64,000 nt of DNA from Sipunculus nudus (lineage: Eukaryota; Annelida; Sipuncula; Golfingiida; Sipunculidae), in the NCBI GenBank assembly GCA_026874595.1, contig CM049311.1, positions 38,212,676 through 38,276,675 of the forward strand, read 5' to 3'. A program made the translations under genes and the position numbers. Under the pieces are notes generated by a model, which did not search any database, had not been told where the DNA came from, and saw only the letters and a list, made by a program, of their open reading frames with translations. Positions 1-15,400 of the stretch are shown piece by piece (position 1 is the first letter of the stretch; every line of letters starts with the position of its first letter).

Positions 1-157
1 AGCTCATATCCATCTCAGAGGCATTATCTGAACTTTACTTAACAGGAATTGCCAACAGCTGATTCCTATGTACACAGAGTAAACCAGAAATCACAGAACC
101 TCTACAGATAAGGCAGGTGATAATTCAGCTTTAACCCTGAGCTGGTGAGCCACTTAC

Positions 158-409
158 CCTGCGCAGCTTCTTCGCCATCTTCCTGAGCGTTGGTTCGTCG
201 TATTTACACCGATGAAGCAGGTGATGATTGGCTGCTTTCCTCAGCTGCATCAACATGGACGACATCTTTGAGGCTGCAGTACCAGCTTTATCAGCCTCCT
301 CTAGATTGCTGGTAAACTGCTGCTTTAGACTGTCATACAGCTCCTGCTGGGGGAACGCCAGAGACACAAACTCCACTTTTTCTATTTTCTCTGGCATCTG
401 TTTTATTAC
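158..409 (-). CDS. SMARCAD1: SMARCAD1 exon 16, start of helicase lobe 2 (residues 732-815)
   Basis: Begins [14 protein letters not shown] and includes [18 protein letters not shown], the start of lobe 2. It ends at AGG|GTAAGTG. This is the last exon inside the window; motifs IV-VI of the ATPase must lie to the left. Confidence 0.97.
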
Positions 410-3400
410 CTGTAAGAGAAAAGAAATCATATGAAGATTCTAATCTGTTACAATGCTATATATTATATAACAATATCAATATATATACAATGATACAATG
501 AACTAACACCTAAATAATATATAATAATCTAATCTAATACTCACTGTAATTCATGTATTAAAGGCTCTTCTGCTCTCAATTTACTGCATATAAAATGTAT
601 GCAGGACTGTATTGTAAGGGAGTAACTAAGGTCAGGCCAATCAAGGATTCAAATATCAAGTAATTGATATATATTTTTAATTTCTGTGATTTTACATTCA
701 TATAAGAATCTATATAATAATAGCGTAAGGCGATTTTTGTAATTTTCCGTATCTCCTCTGATACCACCGTACGGATTGCCGTGATTTTCGACATACATAT
801 GCTCCCGGTGTGTCCTAAGAGATTCCCCCCATTTTTATTTGCAATATTTGTGTATTACGTGCATAATTAATAATTTTAATATTTGCTCCCCCGCGGGCGC
901 CTCTTTTCTTTGTGTCTTCGGGCCCAAGTAACACAATGGGCATAGAGTGTGTGTTGGCAGAACAGAGTTTTACTCCGGTGGCCCTATCTGGGTTATTTGT
1001 ACATTTTGCGGTCACCGGCCTGAAATAATCCACTTCTCAAAAGGATGAAAGAATTGTTTGGTAGGCCTTCCTGAAACATGGGAATCGCACGAAGAGGGCT
1101 TATACCTGCGACCCCCTCACATGACCTGATATGCTTGAATGCACATGTATCACGTCCAGGGTGTTTGACAAAAGAGCGAGTCACATGCGACTAAAATTGT
1201 GTCCCGCGGTCATACAAACCAGTGTTTATCGCATTTGGTTTGTCGCACCCGTCTTTCATGTGCGTTCAAAGGAAGGCAACCATGAGGCAAAACATGACAC
1301 ATACAAGCGTCAAACAGGTGACAATAAGTCGTTTTGTCCTTTCATATTAAGATTTATGCCTGTAAACCTAAATGATATTTCATTAAAGTATAACAAATAA
1401 TTATGTTTTAATCAAATTAATGTGGGATAGGACACCCCCCCCCCCCCCACACACACACACACAAACAATTGTCCTGGCGATCATTCTTAACGCTTTATTT
1501 TGCTTCCACTTTGAATGTCACTATTTACTGCATCAGATTCATTGTTGCAATTTTTCAGTGATACATGGTAAGATGCATGTTGAGTGTCATAGACATGATG
1601 ATGCTTCCCTACAGTTATTCCCCTTCAATGAACTTTAATACTCAGATTTTGGTAATGGAAGTGAGGGCTTCCCCGATTTTATGCACATCATGAAGTGGAA
1701 TCCCCTGTGCGTTAAACGGATGCGTTCATCGCAAAAATCGAGCAGGATTCAAGGTCTGCGATAAACGCAGCTGATAATCGTTGCCGGAGGTATGTGTCAT
1801 GTGATATTGAAAATATAGTGTCAAAATGTTTACATGGATGCGATGAACGGATGCGATGAACGGATGCAAATAAAAGTTGGAATGTGTCACCACCTTTTTA
1901 TACGGTGCGATTTCGTCGCAAGAAAAATCAGAGGGCAACTTAAAATAGCGATGTTCAACATAATATATTTTCATATAAAAATGATTTTATTTATCATATC
2001 ACCTTCTCTGAAAAAAAATCTCCAACCAATACCTTGGCTTCAATAAAATTTTTTTTGCATAACACCATACATGTGTCTATATATTAATTGCGTAACATGA
2101 TTTGTGTGATTTTCCGTATCTCCTCTGATACCACCGTACATATTGCCGTGATTTTCGACATACATATGCTCTGGGTTTGTCCGAAGACATTCCATCATTC
2201 GTACCAGAACGTATTCGTCCAAGTCATCCTGACTCAGACACAAGGTCAACTCAAAGACAAAACACTTACACCAAATGTCGTCTTTAAAGAGATCTTATGA
2301 CGGTAACATTGTACAACCAAGACCTTCAACTATGAAAGACTGATTTTACATCAGAACTAACTGCTCGCCCAAAACCGTGAGTAGCACAGGTAATTGCTAG
2401 TGTTTGTATATTTCTGAAAGAATGCACTTTCATGCATGCTTCTTTTAAGTGCTGAAATTGACAAATATAACCTTAAAATTGTAAAACATCAAAATTGTGA
2501 TGTGATTACTTTAACCAAGAGAAACATATGGCAAATTTTGTGTAAAATATTAAATCCACAGCTCAGAAAAGCTATTTCATATATCTGTGTCTGTATTAAA
2601 AAAAGAAAGTAATAATTCTTGTTAAGCTGAAGCTGTCTTTATCATAAATTATATCTGTCCTGAACCAACATTTGTGAACACAAATATGAATATCTTTAGC
2701 CTGTGACCCTGAACTCTGACCTTCTAATCAAATATCCACTATAGTTTTGGTACAATATACTGTGCAAACTGAATGTACTTGTATCTTATCTTAATAATTG
2801 ATGTATTTGATTAAATACTGTAAAAATACAACAAAAACATATTCATATCTGTCATATGCTCCATGCATCTAGCCTTCTACTAAATTAAACTTCAAGTGTG
2901 TACCAATACTACCTAATTCCTAACAACTTTAGTGACAGCTTCCAGTGTTTCAGTTCCTTCTAAGTAATAGAGTTTTCTGTAGACTGTAGGGACAACATCA
3001 TGTAAGAACTCTGATATATTAATACCGGTAAACATTACTAGCACACGTAACCATTTATTTATTTTAGTTGAGCATTTGTATTTGATGCCTTTTATCTGTA
3101 TTTACTCACTTGTATTTGGTTGTTCTAACCCAGCATATTTGTATTTCTATTTGTATTTGACATTGTTCTAACCCAGCAAATTTGTATTTCTATTTGTATT
3201 TGACAAATTGCATTAGACCTAAACCCTGCATGTCATACTCCAGTAAACATACAAACCTCAGACTTAAGTCTCCTCAGGACAAAGGGTTTCATTATACTCT
3301 TGGCATGAGCGATAGTGTCTTCCTCGTATCCAGATCTCTTTCCTTCTGCTCGACCCTGAAAACACAGACCTCATGATCAAATCAACGTAGAATATTACTG

Positions 3401-6400
3401 TTTTTTCACAAACTGTGTTCTAAATTACTAATATCAACAATATATTAAACAAGATATTGAAATTATTTATTCTTAGTGAAACAATATCATGTAAACGACC
3501 ATGACAATGATATCTGGTATTTAATTAAGTTTGCAGCAGCAATACAGTGACATAAGTCCTTAAAATCTAATATCTGATAATCAGGGACATCTTTCCTGCA
3601 ACCACTATATATACTGTATTTCTTTTGTTTTAAAAGGCATTTCCAAATTAAACAGCATGCAGACTTTACCTAACTTACCGAGACTTTCGTGAACATGTCT
3701 TTGAGGTAGTCCTGTTTCCCATCAAACAAATCTGGCATGATGAAGTTAAGAAGTGACATCAGTTCCAGAAGGTTGTTCTGTAATGGTGTCCCTGTTAACA
3801 GTAATCTTCTGTGGGACTTGTAAATAAAAATTGAAATCTTATAATTAGCACTTAGTTAAACTGAATAGTGTATATATAATCAGGCTGGTTCATCCTACAC
3901 TAATGGGCAAACGCTTATGATTTAAAACCCAACACATCACCTAAAAAGGACATCTCTTAATAGTACAAAATCTCACCACTAGCAAGCACCAGTGACAGTG
4001 CTTACTACAATGCTGGGAGACAGAAGTACAACAGAAAAACAATCTAAGATACCTCCATTACACTTATGACCTGAGTGTCTGTGATTTGCTAAAAAAAACA
4101 TGATTTTTTTGTGACTGATCATGTTTCAAGATGGAGTCTGCAAAGCAGTATAAAAGAAAAAGCTAAAAAAAACATGTCTACTACAGTACCTTACATACAA
4201 TTTACACGTCTACTGCAGTACCTTGCATACAATTTGCAACTTTCTCTTTAGCTTTAAAACATATCATGCTTAAAACAAGAAATAACTGTTTAAAATAAAT
4301 TAGCCTACTTCTGAATACGTATAAATTTTTCATTTGATTTAACAGATATTTTACCAATAACTGAGTTCTCTGGCTTGTCTCAAGAAATGTACACTCAAGT
4401 CAATATACACATACAATACATATATGTCATAGAAAGATTATAATCTAGTAGGGTGGGAGTTCTACAAGTAGAAACTCCAAATGTGAACTCTGTTAGAAAC
4501 TATCATAATAAGGATATCTACTAACCTGCATCTAGTTAAAATCAATATCTCAATCTCTAATAGGAGCAATTAATATTGTTCTTTATCTACTGTTCCACAT
4601 TAAATGGAAATCCAAACAGTTGTGTTTACAAGTACAATTCATTAAAACAATTTATCACTTTTTAATTGAAACCTCTGACAGAGGGATGATTCCATCATGA
4701 TAAAATGTTCACAAATTAAATGTAAATTACACAACCAATTAGTAAATTTATTAATAGATAAAACTCATGTTAAAGCTTCAAACAACATTAGCTGATCAAA
4801 TGCTAGGAACTTACTGTCAAACTCTGGATTACAATGTAGATCTACAGGTAAGTGTCATGTAAGAATTTAACCACTCCAATAATGGACTTTGGATATAATC
4901 CACATCCATTTATTATGAATTACCTATATTTCATTAATTTGTGTACAAACTAAACTAGAAAAGGCAGGTGAATTGCTGGCTGTTATGCACTGTGAAATGC
5001 ACTAACAGCAGGGCCATTTCTCACCTTGATTTTCATTAGACTCTGATACCGCTGAGATGCCATGTTTTTCAACATATGTCCTTCATCATAAACTGCATAA
5101 TAGAACTTCAGTTTACGAAACATGGCTCGATCATCTTTGCTATTGGTTGCAATGTTGTAACTTAAAAAAAGATAAAAAAACAAAGGTTAAACTTAACTAG
5201 TTAATTAGTCAATTAAGTCATTATAAATGAACAGGAGATATGTGTATATCTCATATACATATCAAATCTTTACATATCACAGATTTCTGATTTAGAATTA
5301 ACAAACATGTGGTGCCATCTTCAGGCATTGACTTAAAATGACACATAACATCTTTTTTGCTCCTGACAAAATGCAAGCTGAATATATATATGGATATGTC
5401 ACTGTTACTTACATTGAAATTCTTTAAGAAATATTTTTTTTTCAAAAGTGAACAAACAATAAAACACAAGCTGTTCTAGCCACAACTTTTGTGCTTCCAC
5501 AGCAGATGTCAACATCTGAAGCTCATAAACAGAGAAAACAGCATTTAATGAATTTAGAGCATCAATATACAACTTAAGACTTTACAATATCTGATCTGGA
5601 TTTACACTCAAAGGTTCAAAACACAGAAAACTAACTTGTTAGACTAACAATTTTGCCTCTACAAGGAGGGCATGCATTCATCCCTGTTCGTGTGTGTATA
5701 TGTGTTTATATAGAGATGTAAGAATAGCCATAATGGTTCATTGTATAGAAAAAAGGGAACATGAATACACAGAAAAGCCAGTTCACTGCCAAAGTGTGTT
5801 TGGTTATAACATAACTCACATAATCATGAATGGAATTTCATAAAATGTTCAGGATAATTCGGTAAAGGGCCATTAAAGAAGCAATTAGATTTTTGAGTGG
5901 ATTCGGCCTGATTCAGATTCAGGAAAATCATAAATGAACATTTACCAGTGTAAAGTCACTTATGCACAAATGAACTTGGGAATATGTGCCAAATGAGTGA
6001 ATGAAAACATGGGTTGGGGAGCATCCCACCATAGGGACCCCGAAAGGGGGGAGGCTTGCATTCTAATTCTAGTCTAGTTGTTCTAAAGTCTCACTAATCT
6101 TTGGGGTAACCTGTGTGAATAGTTGCATGAATGTAGTGGTCAGTGATACCTTGTAACTACCACATGGAATTCATCCATATAGCCATCCATGATCTGACAC
6201 CTGATGTCCCGTCTTTCTTCTTGAGACCCATAATACAGCAGAACTTTAAGGTCCGGGCACCACTTGCGTAGCTCCTTTAACCAGTTATCTAAACAAAATT
6301 ATTGCACTAAATGGATCATTTGTTACACTCATGTTTGGAACTGAATATGACACAGGATATTACTTTCATATGTACTACAAAGGTACCAGAATGTACATCA

Positions 6401-9400
6401 TGAGTAATTAAAACACCTTGTTTGTTTCTGACTTGTATTTGTGTATTTGATGTAGTAGCTGTTATTGCTCAGCAAAGGAATAGTTTTTGTCAACCTTTCG
6501 AGGCCCATAACTTATTAAATAATTAAGCAGGAGCTCTGAAACTCCAAAGAGATAACAAGGACAGAAACCTGTCTTATTTAGCCATAAAACCCAAAGAAGC
6601 ATATCTTTCATGCGTATTTCTTACCACATTATGATGACTAAATAAATTGTGAAGCAGAAAAAAAGATGAAAGAGACTCAAATAAATTATTACCTGTGACT
6701 TGAACAACTTTAAATCATACAAATTAACATCACTTGCAAGAACATTTTTTTAATCAATAATTAAACAAAAATACAAGAATGTGTATTACTTATCCAAGAC
6801 TGAGTTTCTAATGGCATTCGCCATATTTAAGTGCCATGGAGTTTTTCAGGATCTCAGAACTTGTAAAGCCATCTATGCATTATTAAAAAAATTCTGAACT
6901 GTAACAATATAAGTGTTCTGAAAATCATATCAATATTTAACCATATCAGTGGTTTGTAACATAAGCAGCCACAATACTCTGAGTCCTAACCTCTGACCTA
7001 TTGATTTACATACCAATGGTTGATGTGGGTGTGACCACCAGATGGGGCCCCCTGTTGCCATGTTCCAACAAATATCCTAGCAATGCTACTGTCTGGATGG
7101 TCTTACCCAGTCCCTGAAAATAAAGGTAACATCAAAGCCAATCAGGGTGGAACAATGGAAAACTAATGAATATCCTAGGAGTTGTATACACAGTGTATTA
7201 GAGGCATATCTAATATCATCAGTATCTGTATGAAGAAATGAAGATAAAAGTAATAATTATGTTCATTCAACAAGGATATCTGGTGGCAAAACAGCTGAAC
7301 CAAAGTTTGCAAAGATCATTATGCAACTAGTGACTGTTCAACTTCCGCATATAAGCAACAAATCATCTTAGGTTACATGGTCTTCCCGTTTGTCAACATT
7401 GCTGTGTTTACTAACAGTTCATATAACCATCACAGCAGCATTATAAGAATTTTCCTCACAGGCAATACCTAGAGTACATATATATCAAACACAGGTTACA
7501 GTAAGCCAGAAGTCACATTCTATAGAAAACATAAGTGAATAGCTGACTTTAAATAACTATGACATGCCGTATCACAAATCTCTCACTGAGACTCACCATT
7601 TCATCAGCAAGAATTGAGTTAAGCTTCTGTTTGTGCATTAGAACCAGCCAGTTCAGCCCCACCATCTGATAGGGTTTCAGAGACAAGCTGAAAGCAAAAT
7701 CATCACTTGTGAAAAGGAACATCATCCCTGCAAAAAGTGTAAAGCTCAAAATAACAGCAAGTGCTCTAGAATTACTTTCTTGAGCAAAGTGAAACAAAAT
7801 CACAACATTAAATCTTAGCTGCAACTCAGACTAATTGAAATACCTGATACACACATGTGTAATATGTACATAGGACAAGACACAAAATAAATGGGTAGTC
7901 CATATTTCTTTATATGCAAATAAGGGCATATTAATTAAATACTGAACACTTGAAAATAGAAAAAAAAATGTTTATGTCCCATTCTTGTTCTTACTGGACT
8001 GAATCACAGAAGTGCTAGAGCTAAATTTGCTTTTGCTGTAACAGTAAAACAAAGCTTGATGCTTAGCTGAATTTGAAATACAATTACTGATATTATGACC
8101 CTGTGCAGTATATTTATTACACAACCTTGAAGAGGGACAGAATAAGTTCCAGAGTGCTCAGAATCATGCTTTTGCCATTAAAAAAAGTTAACATTGACTT
8201 TATTCAAGGTTTCAAAGAAGATTTTAGGGGGGCCTATCTAAATCTTAATTGAATTAGAAGTTTCCAGGGCCAATTATTAAGATTTGTGCCCGTCTGAGTT
8301 ATAGGGTTATCAATTCATTCTTTGACATAGCTTGCAAACTACTGGTCACAGTGACCTCATTTCAGCTTTCCAAAGATTTAACGCAGAATATAAATCATAG
8401 TGACATTTCTTTGGTTGTCCAACAAGACTTTACAAATGACCTCCCTTTCCATATTGTTTACAAGAAGATTCTTTAAGTGCCTGAATATAAATCTGATTAT
8501 CTTAAAAAAAACACTTCTCCATCAATGAGTTTTATAATTAAGCCTTCCTCCTAGGAAGGAAAGGCTTAAAGGGGCTTATGAGTTTATTTCTATATCCATA
8601 TTTAAACAAAATATGTTGTGGTGCAAAACCATCAATTTCATATTTTTTTCTTTTTCACTTGCTTCTGTTATTTTCTGTTTGTGCTTGATCTCCCATACAG
8701 CTGATTTTCAAAAGCTGAAATTTGGGCATACTATTAAACCTAGGTCAAAGATTTGCATCTGATATCTATTTTTTACTTCGTTCTTACTCATATGTCATAC
8801 AAGGAAGAGCCGATTCCCCATATTTGCTCAGTTGCAGGTAGGCAGTGGGGTTAGGCTTCCAGTGATTGCTGGACGATCAGATACATCATGCTCAAACAAT
8901 ACGTTTTATTTATTTCTCACTGAGCTCTCACCTGCTGTTCAGGTTACTGGGCTGTCTGGTTATCTGGACATCCGTCTTCTTCTTCGCTGATGAGGAACTC
9001 TCACTGTTTAGCGTGGTGCTGCTCATCAGCTGACCTACGACCTTCTCCATGACCTCTGATATTCGCTCACACTCCAACATCAACTTGCTGACAGCCTTCC
9101 TCAGTGACAGCAGCTCTGCCACTCCTGTGATGATACTCATCAACTTGGCTTCCATCAGCTTCTCAGCCTGCAGGATTGTCCACATCACACAATAATGGCG
9201 GGTAAAAAGGGCCTAGAGGCACAAATGGTCCCCCAACATGTATTTTACAAAAGAAGTGTGGCATCAGTGATACCAAAATATCCCCAATTTGATATTCTAT
9301 ACAAGGTTTCTAATATATTTAACTTTTTGAGCTTATTCAAAATAAATGAAAATTTTACCTTCTATATATGGATTTAGCCCACACCCTATTTCTTGTGACC

Positions 9401-12400
9401 AGCGAGGAAGCATTAGACATCAGTCTTGCAATCAAGCCAAGGTTGGCTCATAAGTGGCAAGTATATATTATTCTAGTAATAGATCTAATAGGACAGGGTG
9501 TCATGTGTAAACAAATGCATTTGCCATATATGGCATTGTTCCCAAAACTCTCGAATGAATGGGCCATATTCTGACTCAGAAATCAATTTTTCTTGTCAGC
9601 AGTCAATGGATTTAAATTACAAATTTCTCATTCCTAGATAGATTAAATGCTGTTTTGGGTATGAATTTGTTAATTTGTTAACATCCAACATCCAGATGGT
9701 CATAAGTATGACAGAAACAAGAAGGTGGCATGGCTGTTTAATTGTTGGCCATAATCTACTGAAGGACTTTGCGTGTCAAGTTTCAGCAATAATTTGCACA
9801 ACAGACACACAGTAAATCAAATTCAGAACTATGATTGGCTAAATATATCACATGGTATGGAAATCTAAGTGATAATATTACATATTTATGCATTTGAAAA
9901 TCTGAGGTGTTGGCTAGGGACTTGCCTGGTGCAGTAACAAAAAATGTTCAGAAAATCGGCTACAAATGGACTGCAGTGCCCCAAGAGGATTCTGATATAC
10001 CTACCATATCTTCCCAATCATCAAATGGACGGATAGCTTCCAGTTGGCTAGCTTTCTTTGTGGAGCAACCAGGCACAGCATCCAGCTCCTCTATTGTAGA
10101 TTCATTCAGGAATTTCAAGATGGTTAGATTCTCCTCTGAGGTATTACAGCTCTGCAAAGAAACAGCATGTATTGAAGTCCAGAGCAAAATGAAGATTTAA
10201 CCCTAAAGATGGTCAGTCACCAATAATCGATCTCATCTGAGAACATGGTAGGAACAATGTGTGTCAAACTTAATGAAAATATATTGAGTGGTTCAAAAGT
10301 TAGAGTGTTCACAAAGAAATTGTATTTTCTGCTGATTTGACTTTGAACATGAAGGTCAGGGTCACCAAATTTCGATCTCTCCTGAGATTTCAGTAGAAAC
10401 AATTTGTGTATCAAATTTCATAAAAAAATATTGAGTGGTTCAAAATTTATCTCATTCCCAAGAAATGACACAATTAGCACTGATTACAAGAATGGGAGGG
10501 GAGACATGAATATTAATTACCTCATCTTCTTCATCACTGCTCTCCTGTCCATTGTCTCCCTTTTCTGAATCAGACAATTCTATCACTTCCTGTACTGGCT
10601 TGGTCTTCTCTGAAACACACAGTTTTAAGTTTCTTATTTACACTCTGATAGCTATATAAAGTATTATGCAACTGGTTTCATGTCTTGTACATCGTTCATT
10701 TAGTCTGTAAGCTAACCTGTCTGTAACATTCTTTTAGGCCAATTTACTCCTTAGTAATATTTCTCACTCTGCATTTAAATGTAAAATTTATTTCATTGAA
10801 AAGGGCATTAAAATTACGTGTCAACTATCAGAAATTATCCAGGTTACTTCCATACAGATCAAGTGCACATGGCCATGGTAAAAATTCTTTTGCCACTAAA
10901 AGACAATTACTGTAAAATACATAATAGAAGTCGCATCCCTATTAGAAGTCACACACTGAATTTAGGGATAACACAAGGGGACAAAAAATGAGTCACAAGA
11001 GTTTCACAATTCTAACCAACAAATCATAACATTATATTTATACCACTCCAACTATTATACAGAATGCATATAAACTCACAAAATGTCTGTCTTGTAGAAA
11101 TTTTGTGAAAACAAGAAATAGGGCATTCCTAAAAAAAGGTTCTGCTTTTTTCCACAACATCTACATCACAAATTATCACTTTTATTAAGACCAACCTTTT
11201 TTTATTTCAGTAGCAGTCTTTTCATCCTCAGATAAATCAGCATACTCCATGGACTTCCTCTTCTTGGCTTGTTCACGCATCTGTTTAAAGGCTTTAATGC
11301 TCCCTACATTACTTGTCTGTGGTCCCATGCCTGATAAATAGGATAGGTATAATTTGACATTTTTGTCAAATAAAGCATTTTCTCAATTATTTATCACATT
11401 CTATTTGCAGTTGTGATGAATCCCTCCCCAGAAGGGGTAATCATAATAAGATATATATAAAATTTTAAAATTAACCATAATCACAATTTATAACATTTAT
11501 TTTAAAAAAAGTAACTTATTTTAATCAATTACTTTGCAAAGGTTAGTGCATTTGTGTCAGATCACAATAAATACTCCTAAATTTTCCTATGCTGGAATAT
11601 TTTCAATTATTATACACTTACATACTTTACATAAAGTTTTGAATAACCTCCATTTATATTAACAGTGTTTTGTTGGATTCTGTTTGTTTTTGTTTGGTTT
11701 CTTTCAGTGAGTGGATGTCATTTCCATCTCACCAGCCTTGGCCATCAGTAGGTCTTTGTCTGCCACACTAAGCTCTGCCACCGCAGCTTCTACATCACAC
11801 TTGTGGTCATCAAGGACAACCAACAAGACCTGAAGAAAAAAAAAAGACTCCTTCAGATGGCTAAAAATTCACATCAGAAAACAGTGGACCCTGCTTCTTG
11901 CAACCATCCTTTCTGCCAAAGCAAAATGGCTGGTAATTGCAGGTGGTCATAAACCAAAGCCATCAAAATTGGTCAAAATTTACCAGTGTACAACTTGTTA
12001 TTTCACCAGTCAGAAATTTGAGTAATAATCATAGTATTTATGCTAAATATAACTTTATGCTAAATTTAACTTTATGCTGAATTAAACTTTGAAAAAACTT
12101 ATGGATGGGTTCTCCAGGCTGTTTGTGGATGGTTTGCCCTGTGGCAAGGAAGAATCATGCCTGATTCTGATTGTCCCTTCATGTCAGAACCTACACTGGT
12201 TATGAAATTAACATGACTAGTGCAGACATATGGAGCACATATACTGGGATCATATATACAAAACAATATACAAAACTAACAAGCAAGTATTCAGTACAGA
12301 ATAAAATAATACAACAGCAAATTTGTTTATCTGGTTCTATATTTTGGCATAACCTGTTCAAGGAATATACAAAACTATCAAACAGGAACTTACACTGGTG

Positions 12401-15400
12401 TGTGTGTATGTATTGGAAGGGGGGGGTTCGATAAGTGAAGAGCATAAATTATTAGTCTTGGTGAAGGAGTCCATTGTGTTGATTCTGTCAGGTTTCCCCT
12501 TTATGTTTCTGTTTTAAGTTGGATACACAGCATTCTATAAAGAGCCCTCTAGTTAAATTTAGAAATCATGCTACAGCCACAAACCTCTATACATCCAGTA
12601 ACACTGATCTGAATATAGCATCCTACTATACAATTTGCAGATACAGGCTTGGTCATCTCAGTGTTCCTCCAGCTTCTACTCTACAAGCTCTCTCCACTGA
12701 TAAATTCTCACCCTGAGAATGTAGTCACAGTACTTCACTGTTGTATTTCTGTGCATTTATAAAACCCCCGAGTCCCTGACCTCACAAAATTTTCAAAACC
12801 ACTCAAGTGGCTGCCATATTGTGTACAAACTAAAATGTGTGTGTCAGGAGTCACATGCTGGAAATATGGGTATAATTCTTGTACAACTTTATGTAACATA
12901 TCACAAACCTCTTTTGGTATTTCCGGAAAAGCCCCGGAAAGGAATTCCATGTGAGAGTTGAGAGCTTCATCCTCTTTTGTTTTTTCATCTTCTGTATCTG
13001 GGTCATCCTGTCTTTTACCTTGACCTTTGGTTTGGCTGTTCTCCTGTGTGCTGGTCTCCTGGCTGTCATCAGACAACAGAGGTCGGGCTCGTTTTTTAGG
13101 AGGTTCCAGTATTTCTGATGAACTGCTCTCCTGACTTTCAAGCTTTATAATTCCTGATGAACTGGGTTTTGAACCTGCCATTAGTAAAACAATGCATTAT
13201 AGATGACAGCTATTTCTCATAAAACTTTTCTTTTCAAGTCATGTGCTGAAAGCTCAAGCATAATTCTGTCATATTTTTTACAATAATTTGTTTGTGTTGA
13301 TAACAGCAGTCAGAATTGGTTGAAAAATAATGTTTGATTATTGAAAGAAAACAACCAACCAATGATCAATTATTAATCCATAAATTGAAAAAAAAATGTA
13401 ATTGAATTAAATGATTGATAATTAATTGGTCATCTTATGTACCTTCTACATTAGTTTATATCATCGTTATATTTATACCTGTAATATTAACCTAGTATAT
13501 AAGTCTGACTTGTACACCACGCTGAAAGGTAAAGGTTATGGCCAAATTGCTGACACTTGTTCACTGCACAAGGTTCAGTGTCAACACTGTTCGCTACTTT
13601 TTGTCCCGTCTTTCTTATTTCTCTGAATGGATTTGAATACATTTTCTGGTTAACATGACTTCTTTGCATAAACATGCATAATAATTTGTGACAAATTATG
13701 CAAAAATGCATATCGACTAATCAATTATGAAAGAAAACAACTAATCATCAATTAATTAGCACACCACTAGCTGACACCTCCAGGAATTTAGTCATTGGAT
13801 GGATGAATGACAAATTTAAAAAGATATTTACAAAGTTTAACACTGATATGTGTTTACAAGGACTTTCATCAAATTCATTAAAAATATTAGTGAAAACACA
13901 AAGATTTACTTGTTCTTCTCAAGCATTCACTTGTTACCGAGTACCAACACATTTTGATATTGACTACCTGATGTGGAATACATTCTTTAATCATTTTTCC
14001 CACTGAGTTGAAGAGAATGGGGAAGAAAATGACTCTTCAGTTGTTGAACTTGTGTAGTGTTAATGTTAAGATATAAATCTAGAAATTATTTGACCTTTAT
14101 GTGCAATACTGTTTTCTCATGCGGTCTACCTAGATGAAAAACCACAAAAATTAAAAAATACAAATTTTATGACTCTCACACACCAAAAATTAACTCATCT
14201 GGCATACTACTTGCATTAAGTATTTTCATACACACCACTGGCACACACACATACAACTGACCTTTTTTGTGTCTACTCAGGTATTTGCCTTCCATGATCC
14301 AGTCGATTGCATTTTCAACGTTACCCGTTTCATTCAGAGCGTCAGTGAACAGCTGCTCTCTCATGTTAGGAAACATCGCCTTGAGTCTACGTTTTCCGAT
14401 CATCATCTCTCTGTCATCCATGGAGGATGTCTTACTTGTACTGAAAGATAACATAACTACATACACAGTGTTGTGAACCTCACTAAAACTACAAGTTTGC
14501 TGGTAACTGCAATATCTATAGTAGAATTGCTTTGTTTTTGCAGTAGCAAAAACAGATATATGTCTCCACCCATCTCCATTAAGACCCCTATCCCAAAATG
14601 GTCTCAACATAATTAAACTCTTTAAGGGTATGTTAACCTATTCCACATGTGTTTGTTGTGTGAATGGATGATTTCATCCAGATCCCAGACTTTGCCCTGA
14701 TTTGATTGGCTGGTACACATCATGTGACATCATGGACTGAATTTTATCAACAACTCAGATCTACTAATGCATGTTGTTTTCATTCTCTGCAGAAATTTTG
14801 GGACTGACAGTGGCAGACATACTGTGCTTTTACTGAGATCTAGAATTTTTAATCACAGGGGATTTCCCAGTGTGTGACATCACTGCCAAGTTGACAGTTC
14901 TCATTGATGTGCCAATAGTTATTGAACAAATCACACAACCTCATGTTTTTAGTGGAAAAATATATATAAAAAATGTTTTTCCTCCAGGAATTGGACTCTT
15001 TTTATGTAAAACCTATATTAATTTTTTTTCATAACCAATAATGTTATATGATAATATGGAATATGTTTGCTTGACCTTAAGGAAATGAATGTCTATGGCT
15101 GCATGAACCATATTTTTTAAAACTGTGGGGCAGGTTGAGTCACAAAGCCAGCCTTGTGAGCGTACCTGTCATGTTTAGCGTTTGCTGAGCTCCCGTTCAT
15201 GGTGGCGATGCCTTGCTCCTTGGAGAGCCACGGGGATGACGCTGCTGAATTCTGAGTCTGTGTGTCATCGTCTGATTCTGACTCGCTAATCCGTGGTCGC
15301 TTGTACTTCTTCATGCTTTTCTTGAACACTGGGCTTGGGCTACCTGCTGCTGATACTAAATCAGATTCTGAGGTTTCAGGGATACACTGTAAACCTGAAC

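Noticed and set aside
6150-6161. Alternative SMARCAD1 exon 12 donor at GTG|GTAGTT
   Set aside because: It would break frame with exon 13 and remove the conserved VVVTSYN segment; the GTATCA donor fits phase and homology.
12735-12908. Extension of SMARCAD1 exon 4 through the open frame past 12909
   Set aside because: The splice to exon 5 completes the CUE domain; the extension has no similarity and lacks a matching downstream exon.
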